Of a stretch of DNA of 64,000 nt, positions 27,191 through 35,769 are shown one piece after another (the stretch's first letter is position 1; the number at the start of each line of letters is the position of its first letter). The stretch covers positions 150,482 through 214,481 of the forward strand of contig JACFMR010000003.1 of assembly GCA_019455245.1 (NCBI GenBank), read 5' to 3'. The position numbers and the translations under genes were made by a program. The notes beneath the pieces were generated by a model, which worked only from the letters and a program-made list of their open reading frames with translations, did no database searches and had not been told where the DNA came from. Source of the stretch: Opitutaceae bacterium. GTDB taxonomy: Bacteria; Verrucomicrobiota; Verrucomicrobiia; Opitutales; Opitutaceae.

Positions 27191-29032
27191 TCAGACCTCG
27201 ATCAGGTCCTTTTCGACGCGGAGGTTGCCGATGATGAAATCCTGCCGCTGCGGGGTGTTCTTGCCCATGAAGAACGCGAGCAGGTCGTCGCTGTTGTGCA
27301 GGTGGTTGAGCGAAACGGGTTCGAGCCGGATGTTCTCGCCGATGAAGTCCTTGAACTCGCCGGCGGAGATTTCGCCGAGGCCCTTGAAGCGGGTGACCTC
27401 CGCGCTCTTGCCGAGGTCGGCCAGCGCGCGCTGTTTCTCCTCCTCAGAGTAGCAGTAGCGGGTGACCTTCTTGTTGCGCACGCGGAACAGCGGGGTGTCG
27501 AGGATGTGCAGGTGGCCGCGGGCGATGAGGTCGGGGAAAAACTGCAGGAAGAACGAGATGAGCAGCAGGCGGATGTGCATGCCGTCCACGTCGGCGTCGG
27601 TCGCGATCACAACCTTGTTGTAGCGCAGGCCGTCGAGGCCGTCCTCGATGTTGAGGGCCGATTGCAGGAGGTGAAATTCCTCGTTCTCGTAGATGACCTT
27701 CTTGGAGAGGCCGTAGGTGTTGAGCGGCTTGCCCTTGAGGGCGAAGACGGCCTGCGTCTGCACGTCGCGCGTGGCGGTGAGCGAACCCGCGGCGGAATCG
27801 CCCTCGACGATGAAGAGCGTGCTCTCCTCGGTGCGGTCGCCGCGCTCACCGAGGTGCTGGCGGCAGTCGCGCAGCTTGCGGTTGTGCAGCGAGGCCTTCT
27901 TGGCGCGTTCGCGCGCGAGGTTGCGGATGCCGGCGAGGTCCTTGCGCTCGCGTTCGCTCTCCTGGATCTTGGCGAGAATGGTGTCGGCCACGGCCTTGTT
28001 TTTGTGCAGGTAGACGTCGAGCGCCTGCTGCATGAAGGTGCCGATGAACTCCTTCACCGTCGGGCCGTCGGGACCGATGGCGGTGGAGCCGAGCTTGGTC
28101 TTGGTCTGCGACTCGAAGACGGGCTCCTGCACGCGGATGGAGACGGCGGCGACGATGGACTGGCGCACGTCGGCGGCGTCGAACTCCTTCTTGTAGAAGT
28201 TGCGCACGGTGTTGACCAGGGCCTCGCGGAAGGCGAGCTGGTGCGTGCCGCCCATGGTGGTGTGCTGGCCGTTGACGAAGGAGAAATACTCCTCGCCGTA
28301 GTGCGCGCCGTGGGTCATCGCGATCTCGATGTCGGTGCCCTCGAGATGGATGACCGGGTAGAGCGGCTCGCCGGTGAGGTTTTTCTCCAGCAGATCCTTG
28401 AGGCCGTTGGCGGACTTGAAGGCGCGGCCGTTGAGCGTGAGGGTGAGCCCGCGGTTGAGGAACGCGTAGTTCCACAGCATGTCCTCGATGTATTCGGGGC
28501 GGAATTTGAAGTCCTTGCCGAACAACGCCTCGTCGGGCACGAACACGATGATGGTGCCGTTGCGCTCGTCGCTTTTGGCGACCTTGTGCTCCTTGACCAG
28601 CCTGCCCTGGCTGAACTCGACGACCTTGGTCTGGCCGTCGCGCACCGACTGCGCGCAATACTCCAGCGACAGGGCGTTGACGGCCTTCTGGCCGACGCCG
28701 TTGAGGCCGACGGATTTCTGGAAGGTCTGGCTGTCGTACTTCGCGCCGGTGTTGATGATGGAGACGCACTCGACGAGTTTGCCGAGCGGGATGCCGCGGC
28801 CGTAGTCGCGCACGCGCACGGTGCGGTCCTGCACCTCGATCTCGATGCGCCGGCCGTTGCCCATGGCGAATTCGTCGATGGAGTTGTCGATCGTCTCCTT
28901 GAGCAGGACGTAGATGCCGTCCTCGGGGTGGGCGCCGTTGCCGAGCCGGCCGATATACATGCCGGGGCGCAGGCGGATGTGCTCGGTGGAGGAAAGGGTC
29001 TTGATGCTCGCTTCGGTGTATGCGTTGGCCAT
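27191..29032 (-). CDS. parE: DNA topoisomerase IV subunit B (ParE type)
   Basis: 613 residues. The GHKL ATPase domain shows [16 protein letters not shown] (Mg-binding Asn), [40 protein letters not shown], and the QTKTKLGS transducer motif. The Toprim part has [19 protein letters not shown] and [16 protein letters not shown]. The C-terminal end is [23 protein letters not shown]. The 613-residue length is that of ParE without the insert of gyrase B. It is placed upstream of parC, as in Bacteroidetes-type pairs. Confidence 0.95.
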   Translation of the reverse strand: MANAYTEASIKTLSSTEHIRLRPGMYIGRLGNGAHPEDGIYVLLKETIDNSIDEFAMGNGRRIEIEVQDRTVRVRDYGRGIPLGKLVECVSIINTGAKYDSQTFQKSVGLNGVGQKAVNALSLEYCAQSVRDGQTKVVEFSQGRLVKEHKVAKSDERNGTIIVFVPDEALFGKDFKFRPEYIEDMLWNYAFLNRGLTLTLNGRAFKSANGLKDLLEKNLTGEPLYPVIHLEGTDIEIAMTHGAHYGEEYFSFVNGQHTTMGGTHQLAFREALVNTVRNFYKKEFDAADVRQSIVAAVSIRVQEPVFESQTKTKLGSTAIGPDGPTVKEFIGTFMQQALDVYLHKNKAVADTILAKIQESERERKDLAGIRNLARERAKKASLHNRKLRDCRQHLGERGDRTEESTLFIVEGDSAAGSLTATRDVQTQAVFALKGKPLNTYGLSKKVIYENEEFHLLQSALNIEDGLDGLRYNKVVIATDADVDGMHIRLLLISFFLQFFPDLIARGHLHILDTPLFRVRNKKVTRYCYSEEEKQRALADLGKSAEVTRFKGLGEISAGEFKDFIGENIRLEPVSLNHLHNSDDLLAFFMGKNTPQRQDFIIGNLRVEKDLIEV

Positions 29033-29145
29033 GAAAAATAACGGTGTTCCACAAGGTCCGGGGCGGGCCGGTCATGACAAGCGAAAATCCTGCACGCGCG
29101 CACTTGCCCGCGAACCGGCGGCCTGCCACGCTTCCACATCGCCCC

Positions 29146-29892
29146 ATGAAACGTAAAAAACTGAGTCTCACCCTCGGCGTCATCGCGGCGCTGCTTCTCG
29201 CGGTCTATGTCGGCCTGAGCTTCTTCCTCGGTTCGGTCGTCAAGGCCGGCGTCAACACCTTCGGACCCAAGCTCACCCAGACCAAGGTCGAGCTGACCGG
29301 CGCGCGCATCTCGCCGTTCACCGGCTCGGGCACGCTCTCCGGGCTGTTCGTCGGCAACCCGGAGGGCTGGCAGTCGGACCGCGCGTTCTACCTCGGCAAG
29401 ATCCACGTGGACGTGGAGCCGTTTTCGGTCCTGGGCGACCACATCGTGATCAACGAGATCCTCATCGACGAGCCGGAGTTTGTTTATGAAACCAAGATCG
29501 TCGCCAGCAACATCAAGGACCTGCTGAAAAACATCGAGGAATACACCGGTGCCAACGGCGAGACCCCGACCACCGAAGGCGGTGCACCGATCAAGTTTGT
29601 GGTCAAAAAATTCCGCCTGACCAACGGCAAGGCCCGGCTCGGCGTGGGACCCGCCGCCCTGCCCCTGCCCCTGCCGCCGATCGCGTTGAACGACCTCGGC
29701 GTCAAGGAAGGCGGCATCACCCCCGACCAGCTCGCGGGCGCCGTCATGAAATCCGTGCTCGGCAGCATCGTCTCCGCCACCGCCCAGGCCGCCGGCAAGG
29801 TGGGCTCGACCGTCGGCGCCACCGCGGCCGACACCGCCGGCAAGGCCGCCGAAAAGACCACCGAGGGCATCAAGAAGCTCTTCGGCAAATAA
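29146..29892 (+). CDS. AsmA-like/DUF748-style envelope protein
   Basis: 248 residues from MKRKKLSLTLGVIAALLLAVYVGLSFFLGSVVKAGV, one N-terminal transmembrane anchor. The following LTQTKVELTGARISPFTGSGTLSGLFVGNPEGW and EPFSVLGDHIVINEILIDEPEFVYE resemble the repeating beta strands of AsmA-type lipid-transfer proteins. The C-terminal 60 residues are Ala/Gly/Thr-rich with an amphipathic pattern (AAGKVGSTVGATAADTAGKAAEK). The ATG at 29146 is chosen because the upstream frame has no signal-like sequence. Role in the envelope is inference. Confidence 0.8.
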   Translation: MKRKKLSLTLGVIAALLLAVYVGLSFFLGSVVKAGVNTFGPKLTQTKVELTGARISPFTGSGTLSGLFVGNPEGWQSDRAFYLGKIHVDVEPFSVLGDHIVINEILIDEPEFVYETKIVASNIKDLLKNIEEYTGANGETPTTEGGAPIKFVVKKFRLTNGKARLGVGPAALPLPLPPIALNDLGVKEGGITPDQLAGAVMKSVLGSIVSATAQAAGKVGSTVGATAADTAGKAAEKTTEGIKKLFGK

Positions 29893-29904
29893 ATCAGTTT
29901 CATT

Positions 29905-30130
29905 TGAAGTGTAGCTGCGCTGGAGCAGCGCGATTCTGCTGGCCAGCAGAATGGCTGACCACGACCACGCTTTTGCCGTTGGCTCAAGCGTGGGTCCACA
30001 TTTTGGGACTGCGCCCGCAAATGCGGCTACGAATCAAACGTGCCAGCTACACCAGCGACGTAGCCGCCTTGGAGCGCAGCGACAAGGTGGTCCGGTCGAG
30101 TGGTTGAAAGGCCACGCTTGGCTGAATCTC
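29905..30130. repeat. Block of interspersed GTAGC modules
   Basis: Contains GTAGCTGCGCTGGAGCAGCG (29910), TTCTGCTGGCCAGCAGAA (29934-29951, a perfect palindrome), GGCCACGC-type pieces, GTAGCCGCCTTGGAGCGCAG then CGACAAGGTGG (30058-30090; related to 34316-34380) and GGCCACGCTTGGCTGAATCT then CACTCC (inverted at 45997-46025). It fills the gap between two genes that converge; no gene is seen in 29893-30200. Confidence 0.55.
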
Positions 30131-30200
30131 ACTCCGTTCGGAACGGGCTGCGCCCTCAAGCGCGTACGACAATTCCAAAAATACGCCCGGCCGCCTCCGC

Positions 30201-30917
30201 TCAAGATTGCCAAGGCAGCGCCTGGCGCAGCCCGCGATCGCGCACGCTCAGCGCGAGCAAAAAGACCATGACGTGGAGGATGAAGCCCGTGCGGAACGCC
30301 GCCAGGCCCGGTTCGCCGCCCGGTCCCGCCCCGGCCAGAAATTGCGCCACCAGCACCAGCCCGCTCATCGTCAGCGGCAGGCAGGCGTAGAGAAACTCCC
30401 GCGCCCCCGGTTTGCCCGCATACGTGGCCAGGCCCGCCAGCACCAGGGACGAAAGCAGGTTGACCACATTGCAGCACATGATCACCCACGGACTGCCCTG
30501 CGGTCCGCCCATCAGGCAGTCCGTCACCCACCACAGCAGGGCCACGGCGTAGCCCGCCAGCAACCCGCGGTGAAAGTGCGCCCAGCGCGGCCACTGCGCG
30601 GCGACTTTGAAATAGTGCATCACGAACAGCAGGTAAAACACAGCATACGGCAGGTGCAGAAAGTTGTTCAGGCAGACAAACGGCACCTCACCGATGTGTT
30701 CGACCCACCAGCCGGCCAACACCTGGTTGTTCAGGCTCATCAACCCCATCCCGCCCAGATAGGCCGCGTAGTGCAAGTAGGTGAGATCCCTCAACCGGCC
30801 CCAGATCACCAGCGCCAACAGGGCCGCCGCCAGCACCACAACAAACCAGATCACGGTGAATCCGGGTGCGGTCGCCGGCGGCATCACCCGGGCGATCAGG
30901 GGAAGGATGGTGGTCAT
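30201..30917 (-). CDS. Seven-helix membrane protein of unknown function
   Basis: 238 residues from MTTILPLIARV (13 upstream in-frame residues are possible). Seven hydrophobic segments can be counted, for example VIWFVVVLAAALLALVIWG, YAVFYLLFVMHYF, GLLAGYAVALLWWV, VVNLLSSLVLAGLAT and FILHVMVFLLALSV. The layout resembles the 7TM sensor module of DISM-type receptors but with no kinase or cyclase attached. No conserved catalytic motif is seen. Confidence 0.7.
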   Translation of the reverse strand: MTTILPLIARVMPPATAPGFTVIWFVVVLAAALLALVIWGRLRDLTYLHYAAYLGGMGLMSLNNQVLAGWWVEHIGEVPFVCLNNFLHLPYAVFYLLFVMHYFKVAAQWPRWAHFHRGLLAGYAVALLWWVTDCLMGGPQGSPWVIMCCNVVNLLSSLVLAGLATYAGKPGAREFLYACLPLTMSGLVLVAQFLAGAGPGGEPGLAAFRTGFILHVMVFLLALSVRDRGLRQALPWQS

Positions 30918-31003
30918 TCCGGGCACCAGCCTTTCGTGTTTTGCCGCGCGAGGCAAGTTCCCCGGCCATTGACCGGGCGCAACAACTGCGCATGCTTCGG
31001 GCC

Positions 31004-31669
31004 ATGGCCGACGTCAAAATCACCTATTACTTGGAAATCCTCTCCTCCTGGTGCAGCTACGCCGAATCCGTGTGGGCCGACCTGCAGCGCACCTATGCCG
31101 GTCGCGTCGACTTCGAGTGGAAAATCGCGCTCATGCACCGCAGCGACTTTCCCGTGTCGCGCGAGCAGTGCGACTGGTTCTACCGGCGCAGCGGCCTGAT
31201 CATGCGCACGCCCGCCATGCTCAACTCCGGCTGGTTTCAGGCCGAGCGCAACGGCGACTACGAGGCGCCCGACCTCGTGGCCGAGGCTGCACGCTCGCTG
31301 GGCCGGGCCGACGACGGGCCGCGGCTCGCCCTCGCCAAGGCCGCGCTGGGGGAAGGCCGGCCGGTCGGCGACATGGCCGTGGCCGTCGCCGTGGTGGCCA
31401 AGCCCTTCAAGCTCGACCCGCGCAAGCTGCGCCGCGCCGCGGAATCGAAGGCCGTGCGCGACCGGGTTCATGCCACCACGGCGGAATTTCGCTCGCACCA
31501 GATCAGCCAGCGCCCGGCCTTCGTGCTCACCGACGCCATCGGCGACACCGCGGTGTTTTCCGGTTTGGTGAAGCCGGAACCGCTGCGCGCGACCATCGAC
31601 AACATGCTCGACGATTGCGCCGCCTACCGCGCCCACGCGGTGCATTTCGGCCCCCCGCCGCACGCCTGA
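31004..31669 (+). CDS. DsbA-family (thioredoxin-fold) protein
   Basis: 221 residues. ITYYLEILSSWCSYAESVWADLQRTY is the FrnE/DsbA-like opening, with a single Cys (WCSY) where the redox pair would be CxxC, so it may work as a GST-like or isomerase-like protein and not as a disulfide oxidase. The C-terminal VRDRVHATTAEFRSHQISQRPAFVLTDAIGDTAVFSGL has the cis-Pro region (RPAFVL). No signal peptide, so it is cytoplasmic. It lies 55 bp before a Gfo/Idh/MocA gene on the same strand. Confidence 0.8.
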   Translation: MADVKITYYLEILSSWCSYAESVWADLQRTYAGRVDFEWKIALMHRSDFPVSREQCDWFYRRSGLIMRTPAMLNSGWFQAERNGDYEAPDLVAEAARSLGRADDGPRLALAKAALGEGRPVGDMAVAVAVVAKPFKLDPRKLRRAAESKAVRDRVHATTAEFRSHQISQRPAFVLTDAIGDTAVFSGLVKPEPLRATIDNMLDDCAAYRAHAVHFGPPPHA

Positions 31670-31724
31670 TTGGCGGGCCATGATTGACGGCCGCCGGCCG
31701 GCCGGCATGCTGCGCGTTTCCCCC

Positions 31725-32831
31725 ATGAAACGCAAAGTTACCATCGGCATCATCGGTTGCGGCAACATCAGCGAGGCCTATTTCAAGGGCTGCCAACGCT
31801 ATGACATCCTGGCACTGGCGGCCTGCGCCGACTTGGATATCGCCCGGGCCCGGGCCAAGGCGGAGCAGCACGGCGTGCGCGCGTGCACGGTGGACGAACT
31901 GCTGGCTGATCCCGCCATCGAGATCGTGATCAACCTCACGATCCCGGCCGCGCATGCGACGATCAACGAACGCATCCTGCGCGCGGGCAAGCACGCCTAC
32001 GTCGAGAAGCCCTTCGGCCTCGACGTGCGCGAAGCCCGGCGCGTGCTCGCGCTGGCGCGGCGCAAAAACCTGCTCGTCGGCGGCGCGCCCGACACCTTTC
32101 TCGGCGGCGGCATCCAGACCGCGCGGCAACTGCTCGACGACGGTGTGATCGGCAAACCCGTCGCAGCCACCGCGTATTGCATGGGGCGCGGCCACGAGTC
32201 GTGGCATCCCGCGCCGGAATTCTATTACCAAAAGGGCGGCGGCCCGATGTTCGACATGGGCCCGTATTACATCACGGCGCTGGTCAACCTGCTCGGGCCG
32301 GTGCGCCGCGTCAGCGGCAGCACCAAGGCTTCGTTTCCCTCCCGCACCATCACCAGCCAACCGCTGGCCGGCAAAAAGGTGAAGGTCGGGGTGCCCACGC
32401 ACTACGCCGGCACATTGGAATTCGCCAACGGCGTCATCGCCACCGTCATCATGAGCTTCGACACCTGGCCCGGCGCGCCCATGCCGCGCATCGAGCTGTT
32501 TGGCAGCGAAGGCACGATGCTTGTGCCCGATCCCAACACGTTCACCGGCCCCGTGCAGGTCAGGCGCGGCGGCGACGCGGATTTCACCACCGCACCGCTC
32601 ACGCATTCCGAGGCGCGCCTCCGCGGCACCGGCGTGGCCGACATGGCCTACGCGGTGTTGCGCCGCCGCCGCAATTTCCGCTGCAACGGCGACCTCGCCA
32701 CCCATGTCGTCGAGGTCATGGCCGCGTTTGAGAAGGCGTCAAACTCGGGCCGCTATGTCACCCTCGCCCCGAAGCTTTCCCGGCCGAAACCGCTGCCGCC
32801 GCAGCTGCCCGACCATCTGCTCGACGCGTGA
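31725..32831 (+). CDS. Gfo/Idh/MocA-family oxidoreductase
   Basis: 368 residues from MKRKVTIGIIGCGNISEAYF, a Rossmann domain with GCGNIS for NAD(P). EKPFGLDVREARRVLALARRKN holds the family Lys (EKP), and MFDMGPYYITALVNLLGPV matches the GGG..DiGsH-type segment with D-x-x-x-Y/H. It is predicted to oxidise or reduce a sugar or inositol-type substrate. Upstream Mets exist, but the Rossmann start makes the ATG at 31725 most likely. Substrate unknown. Confidence 0.92.
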   Translation: MKRKVTIGIIGCGNISEAYFKGCQRYDILALAACADLDIARARAKAEQHGVRACTVDELLADPAIEIVINLTIPAAHATINERILRAGKHAYVEKPFGLDVREARRVLALARRKNLLVGGAPDTFLGGGIQTARQLLDDGVIGKPVAATAYCMGRGHESWHPAPEFYYQKGGGPMFDMGPYYITALVNLLGPVRRVSGSTKASFPSRTITSQPLAGKKVKVGVPTHYAGTLEFANGVIATVIMSFDTWPGAPMPRIELFGSEGTMLVPDPNTFTGPVQVRRGGDADFTTAPLTHSEARLRGTGVADMAYAVLRRRRNFRCNGDLATHVVEVMAAFEKASNSGRYVTLAPKLSRPKPLPPQLPDHLLDA

Positions 32832-32856
32832 AGCGCGGGAGATGAAAAGCCCGGTT

Positions 32857-32876
32857 GCGCGTTGAGGGCAACGCGC
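32857..32876. repeat. Inverse copy of the 11411 stem repeat
   Basis: GCGCGTTGAGGGCAACGCGC is the exact reverse complement of 11411-11430, with ACCACC following in place of GGTGGA before it. It sits 25 bp after the oxidoreductase stop. Confidence 0.6.
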
Positions 32877-32937
32877 ACCACCCGACCACAGACTCCGCGC
32901 CGCTTGCAATCGGCGCGGCCCGGGCCACCTTGACCGC

Positions 32938-33222
32938 ATGTCCTCCGAACCTGTCGTCCTGCACAACCCCACGGAACGGCGCTACGAGATCCGCGTGGGC
33001 GGAGCCGTGGCCGTGGCCGATTATGAACTCGAGGGTGACCGCATGATCTTCACCCACACGCTCGTGCCCATCGCCCTGCGCGGGCAGGGTCTGGCGGAAA
33101 AGCTGGTGCGCGCCGGTCTGGCCGATGCCCGCGCCCAAAACCGCCGGGTCGTTCCGCAGTGTTCCTACGTGGCCAAGTTCATCGAACGCCACGCGGAATA
33201 CCGGGACCTGTTGGCGGACTGA
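32938..33222 (+). CDS. Short GNAT-like N-acetyltransferase (COG2388 type)
   Basis: 94 residues. RYEIRVGGAVAVADYELEGDRMIFTHTLVPIALRGQGLAEKLVRAGLADARAQNRRVVPQCSYVAKFIERHAEYRDLL covers the minimal GNAT core: the RGQGLAEKLV acetyl-CoA loop and the terminal PQCSYVAKFIERHPEY signature of the YjdJ-like group. Cytoplasmic, function in these small proteins generally unknown. Confidence 0.9.
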   Translation: MSSEPVVLHNPTERRYEIRVGGAVAVADYELEGDRMIFTHTLVPIALRGQGLAEKLVRAGLADARAQNRRVVPQCSYVAKFIERHAEYRDLLAD

Positions 33223-33373
33223 GCGGTCGCACGGTCGGTTTTTGCAGAAAAGCCGTGAACCGCGCGGCATTTTTTGGCACGATATCCGGCACGGGGAAAC
33301 AACCCGATCCCGGCAGGGTTGCCTTCCCCACCCCCTTCAACCCGCCATGCCGGAAAATGGAAGGAGTATTATC

Positions 33374-34213
33374 ATGCAAACGATCATACCGTTCTCCCGA
33401 TTTCGGTCGCTGCTGGCCGCCGCAATCGCGCTCACCCTCGTCAGCCTCACCCAGGCGCAACCGGCCAAGGAAGGCCGCATTCCGCTCGGTGACGACCAGA
33501 CCGTCAGCTTCAGCCCCGCCACCACCGCCGGTGGCGCCGCGCACCTGACCCTCACCCTGCCCCGCAACCTCCTGCCCTCCCCGGCCCCCGCCGAGGCCAC
33601 CCTCACCCTCGCCAACACCGGTGACTACACGTGGTGGTCCGGCACGATCAAGGCCGGCGCCGGCTCGGCGTGGTCGGCGGAGCTGCCACCGGAAGGGGTC
33701 GAGGCCATCCTCATCGCCGACAAGGTGGTGATCGGCTTCGGCAGCGGCCAAAACAGCTTTGTCCTCACCCGGGACCGGCTGTTGAAACCGCTCGGCAGTG
33801 TGCGTCCGCGCATGCAAGGCAAGCCGTTCTTCTTCTCGCCGCCCAAGCCGGTGGAGCAACCCGCGGCCATCGCGGAAACCGCCACCCGCGCCGAGGCCGA
33901 AAGCTACGCCACCAACATCGGCCGCTGGGACAGCGAGATGCAGACCAAGCTCTTTGGCTTCGACAACGAGCTCGTGCGTGCCCGCTCGCTCTGGCGCGAT
34001 CTCGCCACTGCCGAGCGCCTGCCCTGGGACAAGGCGACCAACCGGCAGCTGCAGGCGCTTTACGAGGAAGTGCAGTCGCAGCGGACCGATTTCCAGCAGC
34101 TCCGCACCGAAGCCCGCAACCGCGCCAAGGCCGTCATCGCCGCCTGGAACGACGCCCATGCCGACGAAGCCGGATTCCGTCCGCTAGAGTTGAAGTTCTA
34201 CAGCGAAGTCTGA
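33374..34213 (+). CDS. Secreted hypothetical protein
   Basis: 279 residues from MQTIIPFSRFRSLLAAAIALTLVSLTQAQ (signal peptide, cleavage after AQA-type site). A good ribosome binding site, AAGGAG, stands 8 bp before the ATG at 33374 and fixes the start. The N-terminal half is beta-rich (VSFSPATTAGGAAHLTLTLP); the C-terminal third is helical and charged (NELVRARSLWRDLATAERLPWDKA). No family recognised. A terminator follows. Confidence 0.85.
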   Translation: MQTIIPFSRFRSLLAAAIALTLVSLTQAQPAKEGRIPLGDDQTVSFSPATTAGGAAHLTLTLPRNLLPSPAPAEATLTLANTGDYTWWSGTIKAGAGSAWSAELPPEGVEAILIADKVVIGFGSGQNSFVLTRDRLLKPLGSVRPRMQGKPFFFSPPKPVEQPAAIAETATRAEAESYATNIGRWDSEMQTKLFGFDNELVRARSLWRDLATAERLPWDKATNRQLQALYEEVQSQRTDFQQLRTEARNRAKAVIAAWNDAHADEAGFRPLELKFYSEV

Positions 34214-34240
34214 TCGGATCCGGCAAGTCCGCACCCTTCA

Positions 34241-34269
34241 TCCCCACGGTCCGCACCGTGGGGATTTTT
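34241..34269 (+). terminator. Rho-independent terminator
   Basis: TCCCCACGGT, loop CCGC, ACCGTGGGGA then TTTTTC: a perfect 10-bp stem with T-run, 28 bp after the secreted protein gene. Confidence 0.9.
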
Positions 34270-34391
34270 CTTTCACCGCAAAGAGTATGCCCACGCGCGG
34301 TCCGTAGTTGCCAAGTAGCCGCCTTGGCCGTGCCCTTCGTAGGCTTGGCGAAGTAGGGAGCGCAGCGACAAGGTGGTCGCCTCCCACCGAC

Positions 34392-35276
34392 TCAGTGCTC
34401 GCCTGCGTAATCCTTCTCACCGGCCGTGACCGCAATCGGCAGGCGGTTTTCCTCGGGCGGCAACGGACAGGTGGCAAACGGCGTGAAGGCGCACGGCGGG
34501 TTGATGGCCCGGTTGAAATCGAGCACCACCTTCCCGTCCTCCGGCGGATCGGCGTAAAGGAAACGCGCCGCCGCATAGGTGCTCTCGCCGCTGGTCAGGT
34601 CGGCAATGATGAAAAACAACGGCGCCCCCAACGATTCCTGAATCGGCAGCAAAGCGAACGCACGCCCGTCCCGCTCGAAGACTGCGCGGCCCAGCACCAA
34701 GGCCGACGATTCCTGCCCGAGGGTGTTCATGATCGGCACCTCCCGCGGCCGCAGAAAAGGCTCCCAGCGCGCCACGATGCGCCAGGCGGGATCAACCGGA
34801 AAATGATCGATGCCGGCAAATTCGGTACGGCGCGGTGCCGCGCTGTCCTTGACCCGCAGAGCCGGCTGGCCGCCGCGGTTGACCACATAGAAACTCAGGG
34901 TGCCGCTGGTCACCAACGTGGGCGCCGCGGCCCGGTCGTCCGTGAGTTCGGCCGACAACACAGCCCGGCCGTCCACCCGCACGTCCACGCCGGGATTCAC
35001 CCGCAGCCACACCCGGCCCTTGTCATCCAAGGTCACGGCCCCGATCCGGTCCGGTCCCGCGGCCAGCACAATGGCGTTGTCCGCCGCGCGGCCGAGCGTG
35101 CTTTCGCCGGCGGGCAGAAAATGCAGTCCGATCAGCGTCAACCAACCGTCCGGCGCGGTCAGCCGCTCCAGCCGGTGCGCGCGCCACGCCTCAATTTCGG
35201 CCCGGTAGTCGTCATCCGCGGCCAGGGCGGGGATCAACCCACCCAACAAAAACAAGCCGGCCAGCAAAGTGCGCAT
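34392..35276 (-). CDS. DUF1684 family protein, exported
   Basis: 294 residues, MRTLLAGLFLLGGLIPALAA signal peptide. DDYRAEIEAWRAHRLERLTAPDGWLTLIGLHFLPAGESTLGR and the C-terminal KVVLDFNRAINPPCAFTPFATCPLPPEENRLPI are diagnostic of DUF1684. The conserved Cys pairs in PPCAF and ATCPLPP are kept. Its biochemical role is unknown in the family. It follows the DUF3817 gene by 15 bp and is probably in the same transcript. A block of GTAGC repeats (34316-34380) lies between its end and the preceding terminator. Confidence 0.92.
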   Translation of the reverse strand: MRTLLAGLFLLGGLIPALAADDDYRAEIEAWRAHRLERLTAPDGWLTLIGLHFLPAGESTLGRAADNAIVLAAGPDRIGAVTLDDKGRVWLRVNPGVDVRVDGRAVLSAELTDDRAAAPTLVTSGTLSFYVVNRGGQPALRVKDSAAPRRTEFAGIDHFPVDPAWRIVARWEPFLRPREVPIMNTLGQESSALVLGRAVFERDGRAFALLPIQESLGAPLFFIIADLTSGESTYAAARFLYADPPEDGKVVLDFNRAINPPCAFTPFATCPLPPEENRLPIAVTAGEKDYAGEH

Positions 35277-35291
35277 GCCGGCACCCTCGGT

Positions 35292-35630
35292 TCAAACGCG
35301 CGCGGTTGCAACCTGCAGTTCGGCCTCGGCCTCGCGCAGCACCTTGGCGTCCACCACGAACGGTCCGCCCGGCAGCACGCTGCCCAGCAGCACGAGCCCG
35401 GTGCGACGCCAGTTCCAGCCATGCTCCATGGCCGCCTGCACCGCCGCCCAGACGTAGAGCACGAACAGCACACCGTGCGCCATGCCGACCACGCGCACCG
35501 CGCCCGGCTGGTCCGCCAGATATTTCAACGGCATGGCGATGAGCAGCAGCACCAGGAAGGACACGCCTTCCCAGAATCCGATCACACGCAGCCGTCCGAT
35601 GCTGGTTTTGAGCCATTTCATGGGCGGCAA
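35292..35630 (-). CDS. DUF3817 integral membrane protein
   Basis: 112 residues; the ATG at 35621 (MKWLKTS) is an equal start. Three transmembrane segments: VIGFWEGVSFLVLLLIAMPLKYL, VVGMAHGVLFVLYVWAAVQA and RRTGLVLLGSVLPGGPFVVDAKVL. The EGVSFLxL, GMAHGxLF and PGGPFVxDAK signatures define the family. Often found as small inner-membrane proteins near transporters; function unknown. Confidence 0.9.
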   Translation of the reverse strand: MPPMKWLKTSIGRLRVIGFWEGVSFLVLLLIAMPLKYLADQPGAVRVVGMAHGVLFVLYVWAAVQAAMEHGWNWRRTGLVLLGSVLPGGPFVVDAKVLREAEAELQVATARV

Positions 35631-35726
35631 GGGGACGCATCACCCGCGCCCGGTCAAGCCCCGCCGGCCGAATTGGAAAATCTTTGGCAGGGTGTAATGC
35701 GTGTTGCGCAGTGCATCGGCGCGTGC

Positions 35727-35751
35727 GGCCGGCCCGGCGGTCCGGCCCTAC
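35727..35751 (-). repeat. GTAGGGC REP-like palindrome
   Basis: On minus: GTAGGGCCGGACCGCCGGGC then CGGCC. Same head and stem type as 18737, 24529 and 26967. It lies between the DUF3817 start and the stop of the next leftward gene. Confidence 0.55.
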
Positions 35752-35769
35752 CGGCGCTGCCGCGCCAAA

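Noticed and set aside
27296..29041. 581-codon open frame on plus, opposite parE
   Set aside because: Antisense shadow of parE; no motif.
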